The notes: generated by a model from the sequence alone, not told the origin. A stretch of DNA of 64,000 nt from Paenibacillus tepidiphilus (GCF_008635795.1 NZ_VWRQ01000025.1:33624-97623); one strand, 5' to 3'; shown: positions 42,209-51,772, counted from the stretch's first letter. Numbers and translations: made by a program.

Positions 42209-42260
42209 AAGGCTGCTTCGCCCGGCTGTTCCAGCCGGCTGCGGAGCAGCCTTTCTTTAT
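42209..42260 (+). terminator. Terminator after the small spore-type gene
   Basis: AAGGCTGCT and AGCAGCCTT enclose an inner CGGCTG/CAGCCG hairpin, followed by TCTTTATT. Confidence 0.8.
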
Positions 42261-42408
42261 TATAAATTACTGGATATTCCAAGCCCCTCGGTCTGCAGAC
42301 TGAGCCAAGTTTCCTTCTCACGCCGCTGTTCTCCTTGGTTCTCATCCTGTACACTGGGACTATAAGTTGCGGATCGCTTGAATGATCATTGTACAAAGGA
42401 GAATTAAC

Positions 42409-43488
42409 ATGAAAAAGAAATTTATGAGCCAACTGCTCGGCGGGTTGATCCTGATCGGTCTCGGTGCCTTGTTCTTGCTCCGGCAGCTGGGGTATACGGA
42501 TTTCAGCGTAGGCGATATGATATCGGACTACTGGCCGCTCATTCTAATCTGGCTCGGAGTATCCCAATTGTCGGAAGCCCGTTCCAACTCGGGGTCGCTG
42601 TTCGGCGGACTGTTGTTTACGGCAATGGGCGTATTCTTTCTGGGACGCAATCTGGACTGGATTGATTTCTCCGCGGGAGATTTCTTCAAACTGCTGTTCC
42701 CGGTGCTGCTCATTATCGGCGGCCTCTCTGTAATCTTCAAGCCCCGCCGGTCCGATATGCCACCGCCGCCGCCACCTGAGCCGCCAGTGCCGCCACAGGC
42801 GCCGAAGCGGGATATGGACCCGCTGAATGTCCCTCCGCCGGGCCCGCTGGAGTCGACGCTGGATGAGGAGTTCGAACGGAAATTCGGCAAACCTGCAGAC
42901 AAGAACACGTTCGCTGAATATACGGCTGACTACGCGGAAACAGAGCAGCGCCGGACGGATGAAGGCCGTCATTATCACTCGAATGCGGAGAAGCACTGGC
43001 AGGAGAACCGCGAACGCCATGAACGCCGCCGCCGGGAGCGCGAGGAACGCCATGCCCACAGACACGGGGAGTGGAATGGAGATTACAATCAGGATTACGG
43101 TACGGGCGACAAGCTGAACCGGTCCGCTTTTATCGGGGATGTGCATATCGGAAGAGAGCCGTTTCAATTAAAGCATACGAATATTTCCCAATTTATCGGC
43201 GATACCGTATTGGACCTGACCAGCGCGCAAATTCCTTACGGGGAGACCAAGATCAATATTTCCGCTTTCGTCGGCGACATTAAGGTTTATGTACCTGAGG
43301 ATATGGATTTGGCTGTATCCGTAAACGGCAGCTCGTTCATCGGGGACATGCAGGTTCTCGACCAGACGCGCAGCGGCTTTATGGGAAATGTGCAGTGCAA
43401 GACGCCATATTATAAGGAAGCGGGCAAAAGAGTGCGCATTACCGTTAGTGCTTTTATCGGCGACATAAAGGTTAAATCGGTGGGCTGA
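42409..43488 (+). CDS. liaF: LiaF-type cell-wall stress inhibitor protein
   Basis: This 359-residue membrane protein inhibits the LiaS kinase in the absence of envelope stress. Two hydrophobic pairs lie in the first ~115 residues, then a Pro-rich and His/Arg/Glu-rich segment (~125-225), then the C-terminal domain with six FIGD-type repeats (SAFIGDVHIG, SQFIGDTVLDL, SAFVGDIKVYVP, SSFIGDMQV, SGFMGNVQ, SAFIGDIKVKS). B. subtilis LiaF is ~240 residues, so the middle segment is extra. AAAGGAG precedes ATG 42409. The stop overlaps the liaS start. Confidence 0.9.
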   Translation: MKKKFMSQLLGGLILIGLGALFLLRQLGYTDFSVGDMISDYWPLILIWLGVSQLSEARSNSGSLFGGLLFTAMGVFFLGRNLDWIDFSAGDFFKLLFPVLLIIGGLSVIFKPRRSDMPPPPPPEPPVPPQAPKRDMDPLNVPPPGPLESTLDEEFERKFGKPADKNTFAEYTADYAETEQRRTDEGRHYHSNAEKHWQENRERHERRRREREERHAHRHGEWNGDYNQDYGTGDKLNRSAFIGDVHIGREPFQLKHTNISQFIGDTVLDLTSAQIPYGETKINISAFVGDIKVYVPEDMDLAVSVNGSSFIGDMQVLDQTRSGFMGNVQCKTPYYKEAGKRVRITVSAFIGDIKVKSVG

Positions 43489-44570
43489 TGATGGGCATCC
43501 GGATTCTTAAGAACACCAAATGGGTGCTTTTGCTTTATTTTCTGCTCAGCGGGTCTATTACCGCCGGGGTGGTGTATGCCGGGACTTGCCTGGGTTATAT
43601 TGAGGTCGCCGACTACCGGATGTGGGTGTACCTCTGCCTGGGCATAGTTCTGGTTACTGTCGTTATCGGCTATATGGCCGGTCAGCGGATTCAGCGGCGT
43701 ATCGACCATCTGGATCTGAACATGCTGCAGGTGGCCAAAGGCAATCTGGCTGTCCGGATGCCGGAAAGTGATGATCAATCCTTCGCGCGGGTGTACCATG
43801 AATTCAATATGATGATGGATACCGTGGAGAACAAGATGAAGCTGCTGCAGAAGCTGGGCGAACAAGAGGTGATGGAGAAGGAAAAAGCCGCCGAGAGCGC
43901 GGTGCTGGAAGAGCGCCGGCGGATGGCGCGCGACCTGCATGATACGGTGAGCCAGCAGCTGTTCGCCATCCATATGTCGGCTTCATCCCTGCCGAAGGTG
44001 CTGGAACGGAACGCGGAGCAGGGCAAGCTCGTGATGGACCAGCTCATTACCATGTCGCAGATGGCGCAAAAGCAGATGCGCGCCCTGATCGCCCAGCTTC
44101 GTCCGGTGGAGCTGGAAGGCCGGAACCTGTTCGAGGCGCTGGAGAAGTGGTTCCCTGATTATTGCCGCCAGAACGGCCTGAAGGGCGTCAAGGAGCTGGA
44201 GCTGCAAGGCGAGCTATCCGAGGCAATTGAGCATCAGCTGTTCCTGATCATCCAGGAGTCAATGGCCAACATCGTCAAGCACGCGGGCGCGCGCCTGGTC
44301 AGCCTCTCACTGCGCGAGACGCCGCGGCAGGTGGTGCTCAGCATCAGCGACGACGGTCAGGGCTTCGAGCATGTGCAGCATAAGCAGGGCTCCTATGGCC
44401 TGACGACAATGCGTGAACGCGCGGAGAAGCTGGGCGGCCAGGCGGAAATTATCAGCCGCAAGGGTGCGGGCACGACCATCCGCGTACATATACCGAAATT
44501 TGTGCAAGACCCTCAGGGGAGCAGACAGAAGAATAATCAAGAGAATACTAACGAGGAGGGCAAGCTATGA
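43488..44570 (+). CDS. liaS: LiaS-type sensor histidine kinase
   Basis: This 360-residue kinase has two N-terminal membrane helices with a short outside loop (an intramembrane-sensing layout), a HAMP-like linker, a HisKA_3 dimer domain with phospho-acceptor His151 (ARDLHDTVSQQLFAIHM), and a HATPase domain (NIVKHAGA, DDGQGF, YGLTTMRERAEKLGG). It senses cell-wall antibiotics in the LiaFSR family. ATG overlaps the liaF stop (TGATG). The liaR start overlaps its end. Confidence 0.95.
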   Translation: MMGIRILKNTKWVLLLYFLLSGSITAGVVYAGTCLGYIEVADYRMWVYLCLGIVLVTVVIGYMAGQRIQRRIDHLDLNMLQVAKGNLAVRMPESDDQSFARVYHEFNMMMDTVENKMKLLQKLGEQEVMEKEKAAESAVLEERRRMARDLHDTVSQQLFAIHMSASSLPKVLERNAEQGKLVMDQLITMSQMAQKQMRALIAQLRPVELEGRNLFEALEKWFPDYCRQNGLKGVKELELQGELSEAIEHQLFLIIQESMANIVKHAGARLVSLSLRETPRQVVLSISDDGQGFEHVQHKQGSYGLTTMRERAEKLGGQAEIISRKGAGTTIRVHIPKFVQDPQGSRQKNNQENTNEEGKL

Positions 44571-45220
44571 GTATCATCAAAGTGCTGCTGGTGGATGATC
44601 ATGATATGGTACGGATGGGCCTCAAAACCTACCTGATGCTTGATCCCAGCTTTGAGGTGATCGGAGAGGCCGCGAACGGCATGGAGGCGCTGAAAATGCT
44701 GCGTGCAGGCGGCCAGGAAGGCTTGCCCGACCTGGTCCTGATGGACCTCATGATGCCGGTAATGAACGGTGCGGAGACGACCCGGGCGGTGCTGGCCGAA
44801 TTCCCCGGCCTGAAGATCGTAATTCTGACCAGCTTTCTCGAAGATGATCTCGTCGTGGACGCCATTGAAGCAGGAGCTGTAAGCTATGTGCTCAAGACAG
44901 TCTCCGCCGAGGAGCTGATCTATGCGCTGCAGGGCGCCTACCGTGGTATGCCAGTAATGACCGGCGATGTGTCGCAGGCGTTGACGCGGGGCATCCGCCA
45001 GCGTACCGTCCAGAGCGACTCCTCCGGCTTGACCGAACGGGAGAAGGAGGTGCTGCTTCTGATCGCCGAAGGCAAGACCAACAAGGATATCGGCGAGGAG
45101 CTGCACATCAGCATCAAGACAGTAAAGACCCATGTCAGCAACCTGCTGATGAAGTGTGAGCTCGACGACCGCACCCAGCTCGCGATTTATGCCCACCGCA
45201 AGGGCTGGGCGCAGGGTTAG
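44567..45220 (+). CDS. liaR: LiaR-type response regulator (NarL family)
   Basis: This 217-residue regulator has a receiver with DD pair (LLVDDHDM), phospho-acceptor Asp60 in LMDLMMP, and Lys in VLKTVSAEE, then a LuxR-type HTH (LTEREKEVLLLIAEGKTNKDIG, TVKTHVSNLLMK). Translation is coupled to liaS. No liaIH operon is present next to it, so targets lie elsewhere; it may autoregulate the liaF leader. A terminator follows. Confidence 0.96.
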   Translation: MSIIKVLLVDDHDMVRMGLKTYLMLDPSFEVIGEAANGMEALKMLRAGGQEGLPDLVLMDLMMPVMNGAETTRAVLAEFPGLKIVILTSFLEDDLVVDAIEAGAVSYVLKTVSAEELIYALQGAYRGMPVMTGDVSQALTRGIRQRTVQSDSSGLTEREKEVLLLIAEGKTNKDIGEELHISIKTVKTHVSNLLMKCELDDRTQLAIYAHRKGWAQG

Positions 45221-45267
45221 GGTCAGGAAATGTGTTGTCGATATAATTAATATTTCAGTGATGCAAG

Positions 45268-45311
45268 AGCAAGCTTCGATAGGTATCCACCTTGTGAAGC
45301 TTGCTTTTTTA
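45268..45311 (+). terminator. Terminator after liaFSR
   Basis: AGCAAGCTTC and GAAGCTTGCT with an 18-base loop, then TTTTTT. Confidence 0.9.
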
Positions 45312-45320
45312 TATATTCCG

Positions 45321-45367
45321 TAAAGGTTTTATCTCGGTTTAAATTGTTTTTAAGGTGGAGTTAAGGT
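45321..45367 (+). promoter_or_regulatory. Candidate response-regulator boxes before htrA
   Basis: TTAAGGT occurs at 45350-45356 and 45361-45367, exactly 11 bp apart, and TAAAGGT at 45321-45327. Direct repeats one helical turn apart are typical of OmpR-family binding sites; such a regulator is encoded just downstream of htrA. Confidence 0.5.
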
Positions 45368-45442
45368 TTAAAGTACAAAATAAAGACAAGAAAACAAAAC
45401 ACTTCTTGCCAAGGCAGGCAAGGCACAGGAGGAGCGAGAATA

Positions 45443-47155
45443 ATGGACGACAACAGATTCTACAATCGTAACAATGAACCGGCGGATGATCGGGACTTAG
45501 ATAACAGAAACTTGAATGACAGTAACTTGAATGACAGAAACTCAAACAGCAGCAATCATAACGGTAGTGACGACAGAAACGTGAATGAACCGCGAGCGGC
45601 GGAAGAATCCAATTCCTACTATTATTCTTACGGGCCGTTTCAATCGCTCCGTAAGGACGAAGACGAACAAGACAACGCGCAGCATTATAACCGCAGGGAG
45701 CCGGAGCGTGTAGAAATTACGGCTCCGCAGCCGGTGAAGCCGCTGCCTTACAGCAGCTCGCTCCGCACGACAGGCTATGACGGCAACGGCGGTCGGGGCG
45801 GCAACGGAAGTAACGGTACAGACGGCGGCAACGGTTGGCAGTACAATAACCGCAAGCCGAAGAAGCCGATCAAGGCTGTGCTGCTGTCCTTCCTCGCCGG
45901 CATGGTGGTTCTTTCAGGCTCGATGGCCATGGCCGACTACGGAAACTGGTTTACAGGTGATCCTGTACCTGTAGCAGCAACTACCAGCCCGGCGGCGAAG
46001 ACTGCAGTAGGTGATGCCAATGCGACTCCATCGACTTCGACGGTCGGTCTCGTAACCGGATCGGGCGACGTATCGAGCGTAGTGGACGGCGTAGGACCGG
46101 CGGTCGTCAAGATTGAGACGCTGGTACAGACGAGCTCCGGCCGCAACTCGACAACCAATCCGAATATGAGTGACCCGTTCTATCAGTTCTTCTTCGGGGA
46201 CCAGTTCGGCGGCTACTCGCAGTCCAATCCGAATTCCGGCTCGAATTCCGGTTCAGATTCCAACTCGAACTCCGATTCGACGCTTACACCATACGGAATC
46301 GGCACGGGTTTCATTTATGATTCGAACGGATATATCCTGACCAACCAGCATGTCGTCGACAATGCCGATGTGATTCAGGTTACCGTTGACGGCACCACGA
46401 AGCCGTACGAAGCGAAGCTGCTTGGTTCCAGCAAGGATCTTGACCTTGCCGTTCTGAAGATCGAAGGCACCGATTTTCCGACAGTGGCACTTGGAGACTC
46501 GGATTCCATTAAAGTAGGCTCCGAGGTTGTTGCGATCGGTAACCCGCAGGGCTTTGACCATACGGTAACCGCCGGCGTTCTGAGCGCCAAGGGCCGCAGT
46601 ATTGATATCGCCGAAGAGGACGGCAGCGGCACACGTAATTATACCAATCTGCTGCAAACCGATGCCTCGATTAACCCCGGCAACTCCGGCGGCCCGCTGC
46701 TGAACATGAACGGCCAGGTTATCGGCATGAACGTGGCGGTAAGTGCGGATGCCCAGGGTATCGGCTTCGCCATCGCAGTCAATACCATTAAAGAAGTCGT
46801 CGACAAGCTGGAAGCCAACCAGGAAATTCCGAAGGAGCCGGTACCGTTCATCGGCGCTTCCCTGATCACCATTACTGACCAGGTAGCACAGCAGATGGGC
46901 ACCGATATTAAAGAAGGCTCTGTAGTTGCAGAGATTACCTTCAGATCGCCTGCGTACACCGCAGACCTGCGCCCATATGACATTATTACCGGCGTCGACG
47001 GCACCAAGTATGCAACCAGCCAGGAACTGGTGGAACATATTCAGAGCCTGAGCGTTGGCGACCAGATTACGCTTAATGTGGTCCGTGACGGCAAGAGCCT
47101 GGACCTCCCGGTGACGGTCGGCAACAAGAATGATTTTGTAACTGAACAGCAGTAA
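45443..47155 (+). CDS. htrA: HtrA-type membrane-anchored serine protease with PDZ domain
   Basis: This 570-residue quality-control protease has a ~140-residue cytosolic N-terminus rich in Asn/Asp/Arg with short repeats (DRNLNDSNLNDRN), one membrane helix (KAVLLSFLAGMVVLSGSMAM), a trypsin-like domain with the catalytic triad His303 (TNQHVVD), Asp334 (DLDLAVLKI) and Ser415 (PGNSGGPLL), and a C-terminal PDZ domain. A Ser/Asn/Gly-rich loop precedes the protease domain. AGGAGGAGCGAG precedes the ATG. The OmpR/HK pair downstream recalls CssRS, which controls htrA in B. subtilis. Confidence 0.95.
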   Translation: MDDNRFYNRNNEPADDRDLDNRNLNDSNLNDRNSNSSNHNGSDDRNVNEPRAAEESNSYYYSYGPFQSLRKDEDEQDNAQHYNRREPERVEITAPQPVKPLPYSSSLRTTGYDGNGGRGGNGSNGTDGGNGWQYNNRKPKKPIKAVLLSFLAGMVVLSGSMAMADYGNWFTGDPVPVAATTSPAAKTAVGDANATPSTSTVGLVTGSGDVSSVVDGVGPAVVKIETLVQTSSGRNSTTNPNMSDPFYQFFFGDQFGGYSQSNPNSGSNSGSDSNSNSDSTLTPYGIGTGFIYDSNGYILTNQHVVDNADVIQVTVDGTTKPYEAKLLGSSKDLDLAVLKIEGTDFPTVALGDSDSIKVGSEVVAIGNPQGFDHTVTAGVLSAKGRSIDIAEEDGSGTRNYTNLLQTDASINPGNSGGPLLNMNGQVIGMNVAVSADAQGIGFAIAVNTIKEVVDKLEANQEIPKEPVPFIGASLITITDQVAQQMGTDIKEGSVVAEITFRSPAYTADLRPYDIITGVDGTKYATSQELVEHIQSLSVGDQITLNVVRDGKSLDLPVTVGNKNDFVTEQQ

Positions 47156-47183
47156 GCACACCGGAGCGTTAGGCGAGCGGCAG

Positions 47184-47209
47184 CGGAAGGGGTAACCCTT
47201 CCGTTTTTG
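47184..47209 (+). terminator. Terminator after htrA
   Basis: CGGAAGGG-GTAA-CCCTTCCG followed by TTTTT. Confidence 0.9.
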
Positions 47210-47281
47210 CTGCTCCGGACGTAAGAGAACGGATTCATGCTACAATAGAGACATATGATTTTGACCAATGGGGGCCTAAGT

Positions 47282-47971
47282 ATGCGACCGAATATTCTAA
47301 TTATTGACGATGATGAAAAAATCATCTCCATGCTGCGCCGCGGGCTAGCCTTTGAGGGCTATGACGTCAAGACGGCGGCCAACGGTGCGGACGGACTGCG
47401 CGCAATTCTGACAGGCGATCCGGATGTGGTTATCCTGGATGTGATGATGCCGCAGGTGGACGGCTTTGAGGTGTGCCGCAGACTGCGCGAGGGCGGCAGC
47501 TCGGTGCCTGTATTGATGCTGACAGCCAAGGATGAGATTGAACACCGCGTGAAGGGGCTGGACCTTGGCGCCGACGATTATCTCGTAAAGCCGTTTGCGC
47601 TGGAGGAGCTGCTGGCCCGGGTGCGGGCATTGCTTCGCCGCAAGAGCGAACAGGGCGGCGGCTCGGAGCAGGCGCTGACGTACGAAGATATCACGCTGGA
47701 TGTCGATTCGCGCGAAGTGACGCGCGGTGGCAAACGCCTGGAGCTGACGGCCAAGGAGTTCGAGCTGCTGCATCTGTTCATGCAGAATCCGAAGCGTGTG
47801 CTGTCCCGCGACCTCATTATGGATAAGATCTGGGGCTATGATTACAGCGGTGAATCGAATGTACTGGAAGTCTATATTGCCATGCTGCGGCAGAAGACGG
47901 AGGAGCATGGAGGCAAACGTTTAATTCAGACTATCCGGGGCGCCGGATATATTCTAAGAGGTGACCATTAA
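47282..47971 (+). CDS. OmpR-family response regulator (possible CssR counterpart)
   Basis: This 229-residue regulator has the acidic pocket IIDDDEK, phospho-acceptor Asp53 (VVILDVMMP), conserved Lys in YLVKPFALEEL, and a winged-helix C-terminal domain (LTAKEFELLHLFMQNPKRVLSR, VYIAMLRQK). The ATG at 47282 is preceded by GGGGGCC; the in-frame ATG at 47255 has no ribosome site. It overlaps the histidine kinase region (kinase ATG 2 bp after the stop). It may bind the TTAAGGT repeats upstream of htrA; that is inferred from position. Confidence 0.92.
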   Translation: MRPNILIIDDDEKIISMLRRGLAFEGYDVKTAANGADGLRAILTGDPDVVILDVMMPQVDGFEVCRRLREGGSSVPVLMLTAKDEIEHRVKGLDLGADDYLVKPFALEELLARVRALLRRKSEQGGGSEQALTYEDITLDVDSREVTRGGKRLELTAKEFELLHLFMQNPKRVLSRDLIMDKIWGYDYSGESNVLEVYIAMLRQKTEEHGGKRLIQTIRGAGYILRGDH

Positions 47972-47972
47972 T

Positions 47973-49418
47973 ATGTCCATCAAATTGCGGCTGACAGCTT
48001 GGTATTCAGGGATATTGGCGGTTATGCTGCTTGGCCTTTCGGCCGCAATTTACGGTTTTGTCTACTTTAATACGTACGGTGATTTAAAGGACCGGCTAAA
48101 AACACAGGCGCAGCAGGTTCAGCTGCGACAGGCCTGGAACTTTGACGGTTTACAGACGGTGCTCGACGGGCCGGCTGGTCAGACGTTGTTTGCCCAACTG
48201 TACATCTATGATCTGAATAAGCTGATTCCCAGTCCGAATTTGACAGAAATCAATGTGGAGCTGAAGGTGCCTCCGCAGGTGAATCTCGGCAAACAGCAGG
48301 GTTTCCTGCAGGCTGTTTATGGAGGGAATCCATTTCTGGTCTACCAGAAGGCGGTGGATGTGGCCGTTAATAACGTTCCTTATTCTGCGGTACTTCAGGT
48401 TGCAGTTTATACCGGGGAGCAGGTAAACATGCTCAGCAGGTTGAAGAATATCCTGCTCGTCGGCTCTTTCACAACCTTGTTCGCAGCCTTTACCCTGGCT
48501 GCATTCCTCGCCAAGAAGTCAATGAACCCCATCGGCGATGTCATTGAGGCAGCCAACGGAATTCAGACCGGCAATGATCTCAGCTCACGCATAGAATACA
48601 ACGGACCGCCCGATGAAATCGGCCGGCTTATTGAAACGTTCAACAGTATGCTGGGGCGGATGGAGGGCGCTTATAAGGAGCTTGAGGAATCCTATGCTAC
48701 CCAGCGCCGGTTTGTATCCGACGCCTCGCATGAGCTGCGGACACCGCTGACAACCATCCGCGGCAATATCGATCTTCTGCAGAAGGTATGGGAAATGGAG
48801 CCGGGTGAAGGCAAACTGAGCGAGGCGGAAATCCGCCAGCTGTCCATTGAATCCGTCAAGGATATCGCCGATGAATCCAAACGGATGAGCCGGCTGGTCG
48901 CCGACATGCTCTCGCTGGCCCGTGCCGATACCGGGCGTACCTTTGACAAGGAGCCGGTGGCACTGGAGCCGATGATGACGGAAATCGGCCGCCGGGCCGC
49001 CTTCCTGCCGCGGCAGGCGGAATGGAGCGTAGGCAATATGTCGCAGCTTAACGGCAAATATGTCATCGGCAATAAGGATTATTTGCAGCAAATGCTGTTT
49101 ATTTTCATCGATAATGCGTTTAAGTACACTCCTTCGGGCGAGGTTACGCTGGATACGGTGTTCTACCAGAATCAGGTGGGTATCCGGATTACCGACACCG
49201 GCATCGGTATGGATAAAGACGAAGTGCCCCATATCTTTGAACGTTTCTACCGCGCCGACGAGTCGCGCGGCATCACAGAGGGGATTGGCCTTGGACTCTC
49301 GATTGCCAAATGGATTATCGATGAACACGGAGGCTCCGTGGAAGTAGTTACACGGCAGGGTGAAGGCACTACATTCATCATCTGGCTGCCGCTTCTCTTT
49401 GCTCCGCCGCTGGAATAG
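47973..49418 (+). CDS. Sensor histidine kinase with HAMP domain
   Basis: This 481-residue kinase has two membrane helices flanking a ~125-residue outside sensor domain, a HAMP linker (MNPIGDVIEAANGIQ), a HisKA domain with His253 (FVSDASHELRTPLTTI), and HATPase motifs (FIDNAFKYTPSG, DTGIGM, GIGLGLSIAKWIIDEHGG). It pairs with the OmpR regulator just upstream, whose GGTGACC end supplies the ribosome site for ATG 47973. Signal unknown; protein-secretion stress is likely from the htrA neighbour. Confidence 0.93.
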   Translation: MSIKLRLTAWYSGILAVMLLGLSAAIYGFVYFNTYGDLKDRLKTQAQQVQLRQAWNFDGLQTVLDGPAGQTLFAQLYIYDLNKLIPSPNLTEINVELKVPPQVNLGKQQGFLQAVYGGNPFLVYQKAVDVAVNNVPYSAVLQVAVYTGEQVNMLSRLKNILLVGSFTTLFAAFTLAAFLAKKSMNPIGDVIEAANGIQTGNDLSSRIEYNGPPDEIGRLIETFNSMLGRMEGAYKELEESYATQRRFVSDASHELRTPLTTIRGNIDLLQKVWEMEPGEGKLSEAEIRQLSIESVKDIADESKRMSRLVADMLSLARADTGRTFDKEPVALEPMMTEIGRRAAFLPRQAEWSVGNMSQLNGKYVIGNKDYLQQMLFIFIDNAFKYTPSGEVTLDTVFYQNQVGIRITDTGIGMDKDEVPHIFERFYRADESRGITEGIGLGLSIAKWIIDEHGGSVEVVTRQGEGTTFIIWLPLLFAPPLE

Positions 49419-49480
49419 GGTATAATTTGAGGGCAGTCCCTATTAACGTCTGAATGACAACAGAAAGCGGTGAGTAGTGA

Positions 49481-50431
49481 ATGGAAGTGCTCAAAATTTC
49501 TCCCCGGGGCTATTGCTACGGCGTTGTTGACGCCATGGTCATGGCGCGGCAGGCTGCGCAAAATCTCGATCTGCCCCGGCCGATTTATATACTTGGCATG
49601 ATTGTGCATAACAGCCATGTCACCAACTCCTTTGAGGATGAAGGGATTATCACCCTGGACGGCAGCAACCGTCTGGACATTCTCGACAAAGTCGACAAAG
49701 GCACCGTCATCTTCACGGCCCACGGCGTATCGCCGGAAGTGCGGAAGATCGCCCGCGCCAAAGGTCTGACCACCGTCGATGCCACCTGTCCCGATGTGAC
49801 GAAGACCCATGATCTGATTAAGGAGAAGGTGGCGGAGGGCTACGAGATTGTGTATATCGGCAAGAAGGGCCATCCCGAGCCGGAGGGTGCCGTCGGCATC
49901 GCGCCGGAGCATGTCCACCTGATTGAGAAAGAAGAGGAAATTGCCGGATTATCGGTTCCTTCCTCTCGTATCGTGATTACGAACCAGACGACCATGAGCC
50001 AGTGGGATATCAGGAATATAATGAAGAAGCTGCTGGAGAAATTTCCCGGCGCTGAAGTGCACAATGAGATCTGCATGGCGACTCAGGTACGCCAGGAGGC
50101 GGTTGCCGAGCAGGCCGGTGAGTGCGACCTGCTCATCGTGGTCGGCGACCCGCGCAGCAACAACTCCAACCGTCTGGCCCAGGTCTCGGAGGAGATTGCC
50201 GGTGTACCTGCCCACCGCATTGCCGACGTGTCCGAGCTGAAGATTGAATGGCTGCAGGGCGTGGGCAAGGTAGGGGTGACCTCCGGCGCTTCGACGCCGA
50301 CGCCAATTACGAAGGAAGTCATCAATTACCTGGAGCAGTATGATCCGGCGCTTCCCGAGACCTGGGAGATCAAGCGTACCGTGAACATGAAGAAGCTGCT
50401 GCCGCCGGTTAAGACCAAGACGACAACTTAA
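49481..50431 (+). CDS. ispH: 4-hydroxy-3-methylbut-2-enyl diphosphate reductase
   Basis: This 316-residue Fe-S enzyme performs the last MEP-pathway step, giving IPP and DMAPP. The three cluster cysteines are Cys12 (PRGYCYGV), Cys103 (DATCPDV) and Cys198 (NEICMATQ). FTAHGVSP, QTTMSQWD and SGASTPTPI are further conserved motifs. GAAAGCGGTGAG precedes the ATG. It is a single gene between the kinase and the DAHP synthase promoter. Confidence 0.97.
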   Translation: MEVLKISPRGYCYGVVDAMVMARQAAQNLDLPRPIYILGMIVHNSHVTNSFEDEGIITLDGSNRLDILDKVDKGTVIFTAHGVSPEVRKIARAKGLTTVDATCPDVTKTHDLIKEKVAEGYEIVYIGKKGHPEPEGAVGIAPEHVHLIEKEEEIAGLSVPSSRIVITNQTTMSQWDIRNIMKKLLEKFPGAEVHNEICMATQVRQEAVAEQAGECDLLIVVGDPRSNNSNRLAQVSEEIAGVPAHRIADVSELKIEWLQGVGKVGVTSGASTPTPITKEVINYLEQYDPALPETWEIKRTVNMKKLLPPVKTKTTT

Positions 50432-50573
50432 AGCACTTATAGATCTATCGGGCACATGGCTCCATTCTGGAGCTATGTGCTGTTTTGATTTGCGGTAGGA
50501 AAGGGGGCAGCGGGTCTTAGTACGTGACCGGTTGAAATGATTGGAATTATTTAACTGAGACATATGATTTAGG

Positions 50574-50602
50574 TTGACGGATAAGGAAATCTGCGGTAAA
50601 AT
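50574..50602 (+). promoter_or_regulatory. Sigma-A promoter of the DAHP synthase gene
   Basis: TTGACG and TAAAAT are separated by 17 bp, about 100 bp before the start codon. Confidence 0.82.
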
Positions 50603-50704
50603 CACTTTAACGCTTAAAAGCGTACACGCGTCGGAGTGCGACAGCAATCATTTGACATGTAAAGGCAATGAAAATCCATTATTTCCTAAAAGGGGAGCTA
50701 TCAT

Positions 50705-51751
50705 ATGATCGTTATTACATCCAATCAAACACCGCAGGAACAAGTAAACGACATTATTGCCGTTATTGAGAAGGAAGGCCTGCAGGTTCACCTGTCCCGG
50801 GGAGCTGACCATACAGTTATCGGTCTGATCGGCGGCGTGACGCCGAAGCTGGCTGAGCATCTGCGCCAGATGAAGGGCGTGGACAACGTCGTCAAGATTT
50901 CCAAGTCCTACAAGCTGGCGAGCCGTGACTTTCACCCGGAAGATACGATTATTGATATTAATGGCGTGAAGATTGGCGGGGAGCATCTGGTTATTATGGG
51001 CGGTCCGTGCGCCGTCGAGTCTCCGGAGCAGATCGATGAGATCGCCCGGCTGGTCAAAGCTTCCGGAGGACAGGTGCTGCGCGGCGGCGCGTTCAAGCCG
51101 CGTACGGGTCCTTACAGCTTCCAGGGGGTGGGCGTTGAAGGCCTTACCATGATGGCCGAGGCCGGCAAACGCCATGGCCTGCTGACCATTACGGAGGTTA
51201 TGACACCGGAGTATGTGGACATTTGCGCAGAGCATGCCGATATTCTGCAGGTCGGTACCCGCAACATGCAGAACTTCGACCTGCTGCGCAAGCTGGGCAC
51301 CTGCGGCCGTCCTGTGCTGCTCAAGCGTGGCTTCAGCGCAACTTACGACGAGCTGCTGAATGCGGCCGAGTACATTCTCGCCGGCGGCAACCGCGATGTC
51401 ATGCTGTGCGAGCGCGGCATCCGCACCTTCGAGACCTACACGCGCAATACGCTTGATCTCTCGGCGATTCCGGCACTGCAGAGTCTCAGCCATTTGCCGG
51501 TCATCTCTGATCCGAGCCACGGCACCGGCCGGCGTGAGCTGGTGGCCCCGATGGCCAAAGCCTCGGTTGCTGCAGGCGCCAACGGTCTGATTATCGAGAT
51601 GCATACCGATCCGGATAATTCGATGACCGGTGACGGTGTACAATCCCTGTTTCCCGAACAATTCGATGAGCTGCTGAGAGATTTGGAGAAGCTGGCACCG
51701 CTGGTGGGACGCAAGCTCTCGGATTCGCTGCAGCCGGCACCGGTACTGTAA
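50705..51751 (+). CDS. aroF: 3-deoxy-7-phosphoheptulonate (DAHP) synthase, ferredoxin-like N-domain type
   Basis: This 348-residue enzyme performs the first step of aromatic amino acid synthesis from PEP and erythrose 4-phosphate. Residues 1-~70 form a ferredoxin-like regulatory domain as in the Thermotoga enzyme; residues ~95-340 form the barrel with IMGGPCAVES, GGAFKPRTGPYSFQG, LKRGFSAT and DPSHGTGRR. The metal-binding Cys, His and Asp of these motifs are present. AAAGGGGAG precedes the ATG. Feedback inhibition through the N-domain is expected from the family. Confidence 0.95.
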   Translation: MIVITSNQTPQEQVNDIIAVIEKEGLQVHLSRGADHTVIGLIGGVTPKLAEHLRQMKGVDNVVKISKSYKLASRDFHPEDTIIDINGVKIGGEHLVIMGGPCAVESPEQIDEIARLVKASGGQVLRGGAFKPRTGPYSFQGVGVEGLTMMAEAGKRHGLLTITEVMTPEYVDICAEHADILQVGTRNMQNFDLLRKLGTCGRPVLLKRGFSATYDELLNAAEYILAGGNRDVMLCERGIRTFETYTRNTLDLSAIPALQSLSHLPVISDPSHGTGRRELVAPMAKASVAAGANGLIIEMHTDPDNSMTGDGVQSLFPEQFDELLRDLEKLAPLVGRKLSDSLQPAPVL

Positions 51752-51772
51752 TACCGGACTAAAGCCGTGATT

